A program made the position numbers and the translations under genes. A DNA stretch of 64,000 nt from positions 124,001-188,000 of the forward strand of contig JADCRB010000075.1 of NCBI GenBank assembly GCA_021464245.1. The letters are read 5' to 3'. The DNA is from Carallia brachiata. Its lineage: Eukaryota; Streptophyta; Magnoliopsida; Malpighiales; Rhizophoraceae. Positions 13,201 to 23,900 of this stretch are shown here, one piece after another (positions within the stretch are counted from its first letter, which is position 1; the number at the start of each line of letters is the position of its first letter). A model generated the notes under the pieces. The model did not search any database. It was not told the origin of the DNA and worked only from the letters and a program-made list of their open reading frames with translations.

Positions 13201-13478
13201 GGTGTCCTTGTCCATATCTAAAATCTCACATTTACTAACCTTTAGGAGAGAAGAATCTATTAATCATTGAAGGGTAATTTTGTCATCTCATAAATACCTA
13301 TCTAAAACCCTACAGAAAAATCTAGGTTTCTTTCTCTCCAAGCACTTTATTTTCCCTAAAACCCCACCACCTCTCCTCCTCTTTCTCTGCTAATTCTTCA
13401 GCAAAATTTTATTTATTTCCCATTTTGACCCCCACCGCCCCCACCTCCCATTCATCATCATCTTCATCCTCTTCCACC
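10240..13478. other. Intergenic region between the GDSL and GrpE genes
   Basis: The left part is the promoter of the minus-strand GDSL gene and the right part is the promoter and 5' UTR of the plus-strand GrpE gene (transcribed leader likely from about 13300). The middle is AT-rich with poly-A runs and no supported gene or element. A short open frame at 12314-12571 shows no similarity I recognise. Confidence 0.5.
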
Positions 13479-16307
13479 ATGTTGATGTCTCGGGTTCTGT
13501 CACGCGCCTCCAGGAGCGTGGTCGGACGCGCCGGCCAGCTTCTTCTCCACTCTTCTTCCCAGAAACAGCAGTTGCCGGTCCTGTCCAGTCAGATTCAGTG
13601 TTTTGTTAATGAATATTCGAACAAGGTGCGTTTCGTAACTCTTGAATTCTCACTTTTGGCGATCAATTTTCTGCTAGGGTTTTAGCTGGGGTTTATGGAT
13701 TTTGTTCTTTTTTTTTTGGCTATATTATTCTTGAATTTTAGAGCTTTATCTTACGACATCGATTTTGTTACTTGTTGAATGGACTTTTCGTCGGTTCGTT
13801 CGGTTTCGAGTGAATTTTTTGGGGTTTTAAGCATTGTTTTTAAGAGAATTGACCAAACCGATGTGATTGGATTCTATTGCTTATTCTTTATAAACTGTAT
13901 ATTATTGTTAAAATTGCATGCTTACTTTTTAGGGTCTTTCTTGAAGCAAATTTTTTTCTTCTTTTTTGGTGGGGTTTCAGATTTTATCAGGATACTATTT
14001 GAAATGTGAACAAATATTATTACTTGATGTTCAAGTTCAATTTTTTTTGAAAAAAAATAATTGTTTGCTGAAGTTTGCAATTTATGAGTTCTCGGTCTCT
14101 TTTGTGTTAATTATTTTATTTGGTTGAGGTTTTTCTATTGCTTTAATTTTGCAGATTCTTGGGGTTTAAAAATTAAGGAATTTGTTAAATTCCTATTTTC
14201 AGTATCATCTGCATAGGTAATTTTTTTTTGGTTTTTTTGGGATGTGCTGCTGGGCTATGTGCATCTTGGTGGCCATTGAAATGAACATCTATTAGCAGCA
14301 TTCAAGTAACATGTGAAATAGATTCATTGCGGCTGTCGAGGGGTTTCATAATTATTCATGTACAAACAGTCTAAGAATTAGCGTTGAAAGTTTCAGGATT
14401 TTTGGTTCAAGTATTTGGTCATTTAGATGATGTGGGTTGGAAGTTATCAAGTAACAGTTACTGTTCAAGTATTTGGCCATGTAGAGGAAGTGTGCTGGAA
14501 GTGATTGCTTATTAAGTAATAGTTACGGCAGCTGCACTTGTTTGTTCATATATGATATCCGTCACAATTTGTTATTCATGGTGATCTTGGATGCTCATTT
14601 TTGTGGTTTGTGTGGAAAAACAAAGTTGGACGCCTAGGTGTTGAACTAAGTTCTACAATCAAAAGCATAAGTTAGAATTCCAATGTCCAAAACTGTTCGA
14701 ATTTGATTTTGGACGGAGTTTCAGAAGTTTTATTGCTTTGTTATTATCTGCTGTTCTTTTTTTCCCCCAGGTTGTCTGCTTCTTACTTACAATTGCTCCT
14801 TGTCATTGAATCTTATTTTGCTTTGCAAAATTTAACCAATAAATGGTAGCTAACTTGTGTACCTATTCTATTTCAGTTCGCGTTGAGTCATGTATCTCTG
14901 TTTCATCATTCAGCTCCTTCGTTCTTGCCCTTTAGTCGATTTGGATTCACTTCGTCTGCATCACCTGAGCCTAGTGAGAAAGAACAGGGGAATGTAGCAG
15001 TGGAAAACAGTGCCTCCTCTAATGTTGAGGCAGCAAAAGCAAACGAAGATGCAAAGTCTTCAGATGGCATTGAAGGTTCAGCTTCTGGAGAGAGTAAAGA
15101 GTCAGGTCTTAATTCAGAATCCGAACCAACCACGTCTGATTCTGTGAATAGAAGGAGAAGAGGTACTAAACGAACTGCATTTTCTGATTCAGATACGGAA
15201 GTTGATGGTGATCTGTCAATGGATGAATTGGTGAAGCTTTTGGCGGAGAAGGAAGAACTCTTGAAATCAAAGCACAAAGAGGTCGAGAAAATGCAAGATA
15301 AAGTGCTCCGCACTCTTGCAGAAATGGAAAATGTTATGGAGAGGACAAAACGTGAAGCAGAGAACTCTAAAAAGTTTGCCATACAGGTTTCCTAGTGACA
15401 GCTTTTTCTTAAATGGCTGATCAGTTACTTTTGGGAAGAGAGTGAAATTGTTTAGTTTATTGCTGGATGTAGATAATTTCACCATATTTGTTCCTTAAAA
15501 TTGCCTGCACTACAGAATTTTTCCAAGAGCTTGCTGGATGTTGCAGACAACTTAGGCAGAGCTTCGTCAGTTGTGAAGGTCAGTTTTTCAAAGATCGATA
15601 CTTCTATCGACACTTCTGGGGCGACGCCTCTCCTCAAGACATTATTGGAAGGAGTCGAAATGACTGAGAAACAGCTTGCGGAGGTAAACCTGCCCTAGTA
15701 GTGCGTTCATCATTCTACTTTATTGTATCCCACTTGTGTTTGCAGCTTTGCATTGTGTGCTTTGGATAACATGATTGCTATTGAGCTAGAATTTTTGGCT
15801 GAAACACCTTTTTTGGTTTTAAACTTCAGGTTTTTAAGAAGTATGGAATAGAAAAATTCGATCCAACAAATGAGCCATTTGATCCAAATAGGCACAATGC
15901 AGCATTCCAGATACCAGATTCTTCTAAACCTGCAGGGACAATCGCTGCTGTTCTCAAGGTACTGATTTGAGTTTTGACCCAGGTTTTCACAAATGTTTAA
16001 TCATTAAAACTCTATAATCAATCACAACAATGGCTTGTGATACTGCTTGTAAAAAGGATTAGCTGCTATTAATTTGTACGCAGTTCCTTCTGAGCATCCC
16101 TTTTGACTAAAATTCTTTTTAGGAAAGTGATGTTAAGTTTGCTTGATTTCTCAATGTGTTTATACCTTCTGCTAAAGTGCCTGACTTTCTCTTTTGCAGC
16201 CTGGATACATGCTTCACGATAGAGTTATTCGGCCAGCTGAAGTTGGTGTTACCCATGTGGTGGAGACACAAACAAATAATGAGGGCGAAAAAACCTCCGA
16301 TGCTTAA
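13479..16307 (+). CDS. MGE1: GrpE nucleotide exchange factor, mitochondrial
   Basis: Five exons: 13479-13625, 14877-15386, 15516-15683, 15830-15958 and 16200-16307, giving 353 residues. GrpE is the nucleotide exchange factor of mitochondrial Hsp70 and helps protein import and folding in the matrix. The N-terminus is rich in Arg and Ser with almost no acidic residues, as expected of a mitochondrial presequence. A low-complexity Glu/Ser segment follows, then a long coiled coil ending in DKVLRTLAEMENVMERTKRE, and the C-terminal beta domain with the GrpE signature HDRVIRPAEVGVT. All exon phases agree, so the gene looks intact. The start at 13479 is the first ATG that opens the targeting peptide; a second ATG two codons later is possible. 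Confidence 0.93.
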
Positions 16308-17579
16308 GTCCATGGTGGGGACACCGAAAATTTTTTGTTTGTGCAAGAGGAAAGAAATGTGACCGTTTATTGTCAGATAAGCTTCTTGGCATCTAGAGCT
16401 TGCATAGAAGCTTGTTGCTTAGAAGCATAGGCCATAATGTCTTTTCATCTCTGTTTCCTTGGTTGTTTTGATGTTTAAAACTGAGGTGACGAGAGCTCTC
16501 TCTATGGATATTCTTTTCAAAGTTTAGGATTATGGGTTCTTAGTCTTCTTTCCCTGGAGTGCGATGGCCTTTTCTGGAGCCTGCGGTAATTTTGCATCAA
16601 TGCGGAGGCTTGAAAAGAGCTCTCTTTGGAACATATTAACTTCAAATGCTGTGTAAATGTCACAAAGATTTGGCGGTGAAGGACTGTTTTAAGGTGAAGA
16701 TAATTGAAAAACAGCCAACACCAGTAGGAGCGCGGTGGACGTTGTTGAAAGAAGTTGAAAACTGTCAAACCAATGGCCATCAGAGCAGTTGTGGTCAGTC
16801 CAACTAGAATTCTTTAGTATTTTGGTACAAGGGATGTGCATTGAAGGATAATGAGCTTGATCGCAGTCCGGAACTAAAGGTCATTAGGAATTAGAAGTGA
16901 AGGTTTAAACATTAAAAGTTCTACTTTAGACTCTATCTTCAAATTCCAAAGGTTTAAGGGATGTGGCCGACGGTTCGTATTCGAATTGAAAATCAGAAAC
17001 CAAATCAGAACCAAACGATCTTTTACCCTTTTGATCCACATGAGATTTCTGTTCTCGTTGAATGTGGCCCGGAACTACAGGTCATTTGGGAATTAGAAGT
17101 GAAGATCCAAACATTAAAAGTTTTAATTTAGAATCGTATAAGAATTCATTATTGTTTCGAACATAAATTTGATAGCTTGAAGGGTGTGAATCAAAGTTCC
17201 TAATATTGACAATTTTCTGTCAGCTATGTGCCACATAACGATAGTGAACTTAAGCATTACAAACAAGGTCGAAAAAATTGGTGAGCAGCCACAGCCACAT
17301 GACATGAAAGCGTTTGATGGAAGGCAAGAAGCTAAGAGGAAACAAGCATGGGGTTGGCATGCAAGTGAAGGGCTACAACCAATCATTGTCATTAATCGAC
17401 CTAAAGCATTACATATTAGTATTTTATGAGAATCTAAATGAAGACTGCAATTAATAACAAGATGAAGCAGTTCTCTTCACCTGACAATAATTTATCATAT
17501 GCCACTGCCTAGCCCAATTCTCACTTAATACCAGTGCAATCCAACAATTGCTTTCTTTAGACTAACGGATATATGAGGG
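16308..17579. other. Region between the convergent GrpE and EAR-motif genes
   Basis: Both neighbouring genes end here, so it contains two 3' UTRs. It holds one pair of diverged direct repeats (16866-16935 and 17068-17136). I see no supported coding sequence. Confidence 0.5.
16866..17136 (+). repeat. Pair of diverged direct repeats about 200 bp apart
   Basis: A block at 16866-16935 and a block at 17068-17136 share the core CCGGAACTA-AGGTCATT and GGAATTAGAAGTGAAG, followed by AAACATTAAAAGTT. They are direct, not inverted, and the intervening sequence is not repeated. They may be remnants of a duplicated element or a local duplication. Confidence 0.6.
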
Positions 17580-19592
17580 TCAACCAGTCCAAAAACCACC
17601 GGAGTTCGCTTTCTCCATTTGGGAAACTTTGCTCCGACTAACGGAATCATGGTCACTGTTGCCACCTTCCAGATATAAGCCCAGGTCCAGATGAGTTGTT
17701 TGCTGCAGGACAAGAAAAACTTTTGTTTAGTTCATCGCAGAATTTACTTGAGAAATTGTCATCAAATGTCATAGAGAATCCATTTGTGAGTATATCCAAT
17801 CATTATTTTTGCCTCCACATCTCTTTGCTAGTAAAACAGTTTAAAAAATCCAGCTTACAATTAAGATAACCGAACATCTTTATGCCACTGAGCAATGCAA
17901 CTGAAAACTTTGAAACAGAGTGACAGAGTCAGTCTGCCGAGAGATTTTCCTGAAATTGGTCAGGGAGGGCTAGGACACTCAGTTTTGCAACTTACATTCT
18001 CTCGTGTTTTTACATTAAGCAGAGTATATTACTAGAATGGTTAAAATGAGAAGACTCTCAGTCTTCACCGAGTCAGAAACAACAGAAAGGTCATCCAATT
18101 AGCAATGGATACCAAAAAATGGTGATGCAGACAAGAAACAGCAAAAGGAAATGAGAATGTAAAACTTAAATCCAAGAAAGGAGACACAAGTAAAGTCTTA
18201 AGCAACACCTGTGCATCTTTCTTCAAATCTTCTCCACTGCTCAGCTCATCCTTCTTAAAGGTTTTCCACGCATTTAAGTGGTTGGCCTCATTTGTCTTAG
18301 CTTCCTGTTCAAGCTTTTCTGCTGCCTTCCTTTGTTCCTCCACTAGAACAATCTGCATGTAAAACACAAACAATACATGACCTTCATGCTCAAGCTTGGA
18401 AAATAAGATAAAGGCATGACATTTTTTGGGGCGGACAAGGGATTGGGAGCGAGAAGCAGAGATTCAAAACCCCCCTTGCCTGCATGACAGGTACCCAACC
18501 AGGCAAAAGCATTGGAAACACAGTCGTATGAAACAAGAAGTATGCACCAAATTAGATCTTTTCTCTCTAACCCACAACTAGTTAACAATATCAACTCCTT
18601 CCCAACCAATTACCCAAAATTCATAAAGGATAAGCGTTTGCCAGTATAACAACAGCTTACAATTCAACAAAAAATTGACAAGCTAGAGTGATGAAGACCA
18701 GCCAAAGCATCTTGAGTCTTGACAGAGAAGCATACTTCAAAACCAAAACTTTAAACCCTAAAAAGGGTTAAATAGACCAGGAAAACTATTTCCAAATATT
18801 CACTAATTAGACCTAAAATAACCTTTTTTTTTTTTTTTTGTCTGTAGTGGAAACGATAGTCATCAGCAGGTGAGGGTGGGAATTGGGTGGATTTGAACCT
18901 TAGTCCTCACAGTAGAAAGCACACACTTTCGACCGCTTCATCTAAACTGGATGTTGAAAATACCCATTTCTTACCGCTAGTTCCAAGAACAAGAAAAAGA
19001 TAAAGAAAATGAACTGGAAACACAACTACATAAAACAAAACAACTGCATGCCAAGTTCAATTCCCACACTTTACTTCACAATCACATTTAGCCAAATCAA
19101 CAACTTTTACCAAAGGGAAAAAAACAAGAACAAGAAAAAGAAAAAACTTAACAAAGTGGGATTACTTCAAAGATCAAAACTTTGAAGCCAAACACAGATA
19201 AAGCTAACAAAGAAAGGTCATTTTTCCATACATTCACTAACTGGGAAGTAAAAAAAATACCCATTTGTTGCTGCAAGCACACTCACCGGAGTGTAGCGGA
19301 ACCTGCGCTTGGGAGGCTCCTCGGAGGAGGCATCGGCGGCGGCGGTGGTGGAAGCAGCGGGAGCTAGAGGGGTCCACCGACGGAGGAGGAGCCGAGAGGA
19401 GCTGCTGTTCTGGCCGTTGGATTGGGAGTGGGAGCTGTTGTTGTTGTTGTTGTTGTTGTGGTGGTGGTGATTGGAGGACACGTGGACCCACTTCTTCTTC
19501 CACTTCCTGACGGGGCCGCTGAACACGGTGGCGGCGGCCGGCGGGCCGTACCGGGAAGAGGCCCGGCCAAGTCGAGACCCCACTCCCTCCAT
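17580..19592 (-). CDS. Uncharacterised plant protein with EAR-type LxLxL motif
   Basis: Minus-strand exons 19592-19287, 18352-18209 and 17702-17580 give 190 residues. I know no experimentally defined function. The N-terminal part contains a basic, aromatic patch (VRKWKKKWVHV, near residues 28-38), then a His/Asn homopolymer tract (about 41-52) encoded by a GTG/GTT repeat, a Ser-rich stretch and a region with PPKRRFRYTP. Exon 2 encodes a charged helical segment. Exon 3 carries HLDLGLYLE; LDLGL at residues 155-159 is a perfect LxLxL EAR motif, which in other plant proteins recruits TOPLESS co-repressors. No DNA-binding domain is visible, so a role as a repressor adaptor is inference. All exon joins are in phase. 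Confidence 0.8.
18824..18956 (-). mobile_element. tRNA-derived SINE in intron 1 of the EAR-motif gene
   Basis: Read on the minus strand, the element has a box A-like TTAGATGAAGCGG (18932-18945), a box B-like GGTTCAAATCC (18889-18899) and a terminal A tail (the T run at 18824-18839 on the plus strand). Imperfect flanking repeats AAAATAACC (18815-18823) and AAAATACC (18957-18964) fit a target duplication. It has the same orientation as the host gene. Confidence 0.6.
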
Positions 19593-20372
19593 TTACTTTT
19601 TATTTGTGGTTTTCAACTTCCCGTCTCGGTTTCGGACCCGAGACTACCGATATCTCGGTTCGTTTCTATGTGTCGGTGTTGGGTCGCTTTTTTGGCTTCA
19701 GGCAGTATTAGGGAAATAAATGAACAACGTAAGAGGCTTAAAGCTCTTTTCTTGTGGTTGAATGTTCCCAAGGTCGTAGTAGCGGCAGTCCACACGGCGT
19801 CGTTGAGGGCCGAAGTATGATTTTATGGTCCAAGTCTGGCTGATGTCATTAAGAGTTGTTCTTTTTTGGTCAAAATTAAGAGCTTTTTTTTTTCAAAGAA
19901 AAGGTATGAGTGAGGATTAATTTGAACTTTTCACTCTTAAAGGGGTCTGCGGTCACATAAATAAAATTGAATGATTTTACAAAAAGTTTTTTTTTTTTTT
20001 TTGTACATTGTAAATAATGAACAGGATGATAAAAAAAAATTATGACTGAGTTTTTCCCTTTTTTTTTTTGGGGGGGTTTTACTTTATTATCTCCACCATT
20101 ATTTGCACTTCCACTAAAAATCGATATCAAAACCAACTGCTTGGAAGGCGAAAGAAATAATTAGATAAACACCCATAAAAATTTGTAGGATCACAAACGA
20201 AATTGTGCTAGCTAGTTAGTTTTCGCCCAATGCCAAGTGTAAGGTTAAGATGTGGTCAAACTAATGAATATATATATAATCACTTATTAGTTACGATGAT
20301 ATAAAATAATAAAAATGTTCTATCACCAATCACAATTTTTAATATCTAAATTGTTTGTACCCATCAAATTAA

Positions 20373-20452
20373 TTGCATTTATGAAACTCTACGGTCACAT
20401 TTAATGAGTTATTTGCATTTCCATAACTCTAGGATCAAATTTAATAAGTTAT
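20373..20452. repeat. Two-copy 40-bp tandem repeat
   Basis: Copies at 20373-20412 and 20413-20452 both start TTGCATTT and end TTAATNAGTTAT, with several differences between. It is a diverged local duplication upstream of the trigger-factor gene. Confidence 0.6.
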
Positions 20453-20858
20453 TTTTTTAATAAAAAAATTTATTATTGATATATAAATCGTTAGATCTAT
20501 AAATAAAAATGAAATCTTATTTATTTTATATTTATTCAATTTTATTTATTGAATAGTACTTATCACCTAAATATTATTAGAATCGATCATGATCTTTTTA
20601 AGTCGATTACAATAATTATTAAATTTAAAATTAACGATACATAAATTTACAATTAAATTAAATAATTATAAAAATTAAAACTTTATAAGTACTGATACTA
20701 AAACTCAAATTCAAATTAAAAATGAGAAAGAAACATGTCAATTAATTAATTAAACTACTACGTGCGTGGTTAATCAGCTACTTTGCGCAAAGGGTATTTT
20801 GCAATCAAGGAAAAAAAAATTAAATATTCTTCTTGGAAGATATTTTGAAATTTGCGCA

Positions 20859-20891
<33 letters not shown>

Positions 20892-20892
20892 G

Positions 20893-20900
20893 TATAAATA
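20893..20900 (+). promoter_or_regulatory. TATA box of the trigger-factor gene
   Basis: TATAAATA lies 77 bp upstream of the start codon and directly follows a CT/TA microsatellite. The position suits a short 5' UTR of around 45 bp. Confidence 0.55.
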
Positions 20901-20976
20901 GATAGAAACAGATATTTTATGTCTAACAGCATCAAGCACCGCAAGTTTTTATCGGGAAAGTGGCAAACAAGCGACC

Positions 20977-23900
20977 ATGGAGCTCTGCCTCAACTCCACA
21001 ACACTTCTCAATTGGACCCACCACCACCTACAGAGTCACCATTTCCACTCAAAAACCAATCTTTCTCTTTCCCTTAAATCCCCATTTCTCCAATCCAATG
21101 AAAACAGCTGGAAGAAGCCTTCCAATTCTCACAAAATCCCATCTTTCTCTCACCAAGTCCAACGGTCAGCATTTCTCCGGCGGCGTTCTCGAGAGGCCTC
21201 GGCTCCACCACCACCGTCTTCTCCTCCTCCTTCTGTGGCCGTTGGACCGGAGAAGGATAGGCTTCCGGCTGATATTAGCGTTACTGAGACCCCAGAGCCC
21301 AATTCAAGAGTGAGTTCTCCATTTCTTTTGTTTCTTCTTTAACAAATAATCGTTACTTGTTTATATTATAATACTGTTTTTCAATCATTATTTATAACAG
21401 AAATTGACTCTTTATGGGTTTCTTGTATGTGGGTCTTTGCTAACTTGGCAATATTTTGATTGTATAAATGTCTATGGTTTACATTGACTATATAATAGCA
21501 GAAAAAGATTTAATTTTTTGATTTTTTGGAACATAAAGCTTTAAACTTTTCAATCTGCTGTGTCTTTCTCTCTCTCTCTTTTCTGTTTTCTAATCGATTT
21601 TAGATGCAGAAATGTGAAAAGGTGAACGTCTTCCATGTAATATGCTAATTGGGTGTAAAATTCTTGACACTTTCTCTCTTTTTTATGCAGGTAAGGTTGC
21701 GAGTGGAAGTCCCGCCAGCTGTTTGTGATGATTGTTACAAAAGGGTCATGAATGAGTTCATGAAGCAAGCTAAGGTGATTATCTGCATTGGTATACAGTT
21801 ACTTTTTGTTGCATAGATGGGTTTGAGACCATAATTATTTAATCATGTTGTTGATCAGTACTCTCATGCTAAATCCGATTTTGGTCTGAAATGTGTGTGA
21901 TAAAACAGCAACCACGCTACTATATTCTTGGTTCCGTTTCGTTTTATGAACTAGTTAAGCCTGAAAGATGTCTTAGTGGTAGCTAGCTTGTGAAAAGAGT
22001 GTGGAAAAACTCCTTATGAAACTACATTACTTTTCAGGTCCCTGGGTTTCGTCCTGGAAGGACGGTTCCAGAAGGCATTCTTATCAGTCATGTGGGCAAG
22101 CAGAATGTACAAAAAGCTACAGTTGAATCCATTTTGAAAAGGACCCTTCCACATGCCTTATCCACGGTATGTCCTAGTGAGAGCTTTCGGTCATATCCCT
22201 CTCTCTCCTCACTAACTAATTGCTCCAAGGACCTTTTAGCTTCACTTTTATTGTTCATACTCATGTTTATGTTTGGTAAACCACTGCAATTGAAGGATTA
22301 AATCCAGTTTTAGATGTGGTGTTAAAAATAAATGTCCTGTCTTATGACTATTGACAGAGGGATCAAATTGGACTTTCCTTGGAGAAAAAATGCAATACTA
22401 ATAACGTACTTTTTATACATTTCCTTGGAGTAGGTCTCCTTTGAATCTGAAGTTGTTTTATTAGTTCTGATTTTAAATTTAATGCAATTATAGTGAAGAG
22501 GTGTTTTCCTATGTGTTTTTTTTCAATTTTACAGGTGACAGAAAGGGCATTGAGAGACTCGGTTCGCATTGCTACTAAATTCTCTGACATGGAGAAGACC
22601 TATTCTTCTTCCAATTCTCTCAGGTTTGCTTCCCACTTTGTCTTCTAGGTAACCTTTCACTTGCTCAGTTGCTTGCTTATGCTCATGGCTTTGTCACTGC
22701 AATGAATTTAGAGTTGATATACCTCCCTCCATTTGTCTAAAAGGAAGAGACTATTTATTTCAAACGAATATCCTGAGTTGCAATGATTTGAAGTTGCTCC
22801 CTGAATGGTCCTCGTCCAGGTATGATGTTATTGTTGATGTTGCACCTGAAGTCAAATGGATCCCTGAAAACGGATACAAAAATTTGAAGATTGTTGTTGA
22901 AATAGACACTGACATAGATGCACAGAGAGCTTCAGAACGTGAATTAAGACAACGTCACAAGTCCTTAGGTTTGCTGCGTATTGTAACCGACAGGGGACTG
23001 CAGGTAAGAACTGTTGTTATTTTAGTTTTCTCTCTTTTTCTTTGCCCTTTCTGTTGATAATAAAGCTTCATCACAAGTTTGTCTGTCAATTTAAATGAGC
23101 TGAATGACCTTGCCTCATGTAAAAGAAGGAAAAGCTCTATCTGTTGTCCAGTTCTTTGACACTGCTAGAAGAAACTTACTGAAAGTCACTGAAAATTTCT
23201 GAAAAATGCTTATCATCGTCCCCGGAAGCTTATAATTCTCATATTCTGTATGAAAAAGGAACTTGACATTCTGCAATTTTAATGTTTCGCTATAAATCAG
23301 ATGGTTCTCTTTTGTAGTCATCCACTCTGTATTCTGCTTATGGTCTACAACTGGACTTTTTGATGTGTAACTGTACTAGTAAGATGTAGAACTTGGCAGT
23401 CTGCATTGCTTTAGAACTTTTCCTTATTTTTCATAGGCTTTCAATTTCCATCAAATCTTCTACAGATTGGCGATGTTGCAGTACTTGATATTTCAGCAAC
23501 AAAAGTTGACAAGGATGAATCATCTGCCCGGAATATTCCAGATGCAGAGAGTAAAGGTCTGCCGACATTTCCTTTAGACGTGTAATTTTGCATTGTCTGC
23601 CAGAAATTTTTCTCGTGCCAAAGGCGGATGATCACAGATTTTATTTGTTGGCTAAAGTGCACAAGCATATTCCTTTTGATATTCCCAGAATAGCTTTTCA
23701 TTTTTTTGACATTAACTTTGCAAAGCTACCAGGAAAACATTAGATAGGCTAGTTAAGGACACTTTTGAAGGGTGAGCATGATACATAGCTGAGGAGCTGT
23801 AATCAATGACATTCTATTGAGGAGCGCCATGGAGATTAACGATGAAAGTTGGATGGAGACTATGTAATACTTGGACACACAAGTATCATTGTTGATGGCC

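Larger units (their letters stand above)
19593..20976. other. Divergent intergenic region between the EAR-motif and trigger-factor genes
   Basis: The two genes point away from each other, so both promoters lie here, about 1.4 kb apart. Contents are AT-rich sequence, a 40-bp two-copy repeat (20373-20452), and a CT then TA run at about 20862-20891 just before a TATA box. No supported gene. Confidence 0.5.

Noticed and set aside
14906..15382. Minus-strand open frame of 158 residues
   Set aside because: It mirrors GrpE exon 2, whose plus-strand product is clearly conserved.
19422..19820. Plus-strand open frame opposite the EAR-motif gene exon 1
   Set aside because: It is the antisense of a repeat-rich coding exon (GTT/GTG runs become Val runs). 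The minus-strand frame splices cleanly into two further exons.
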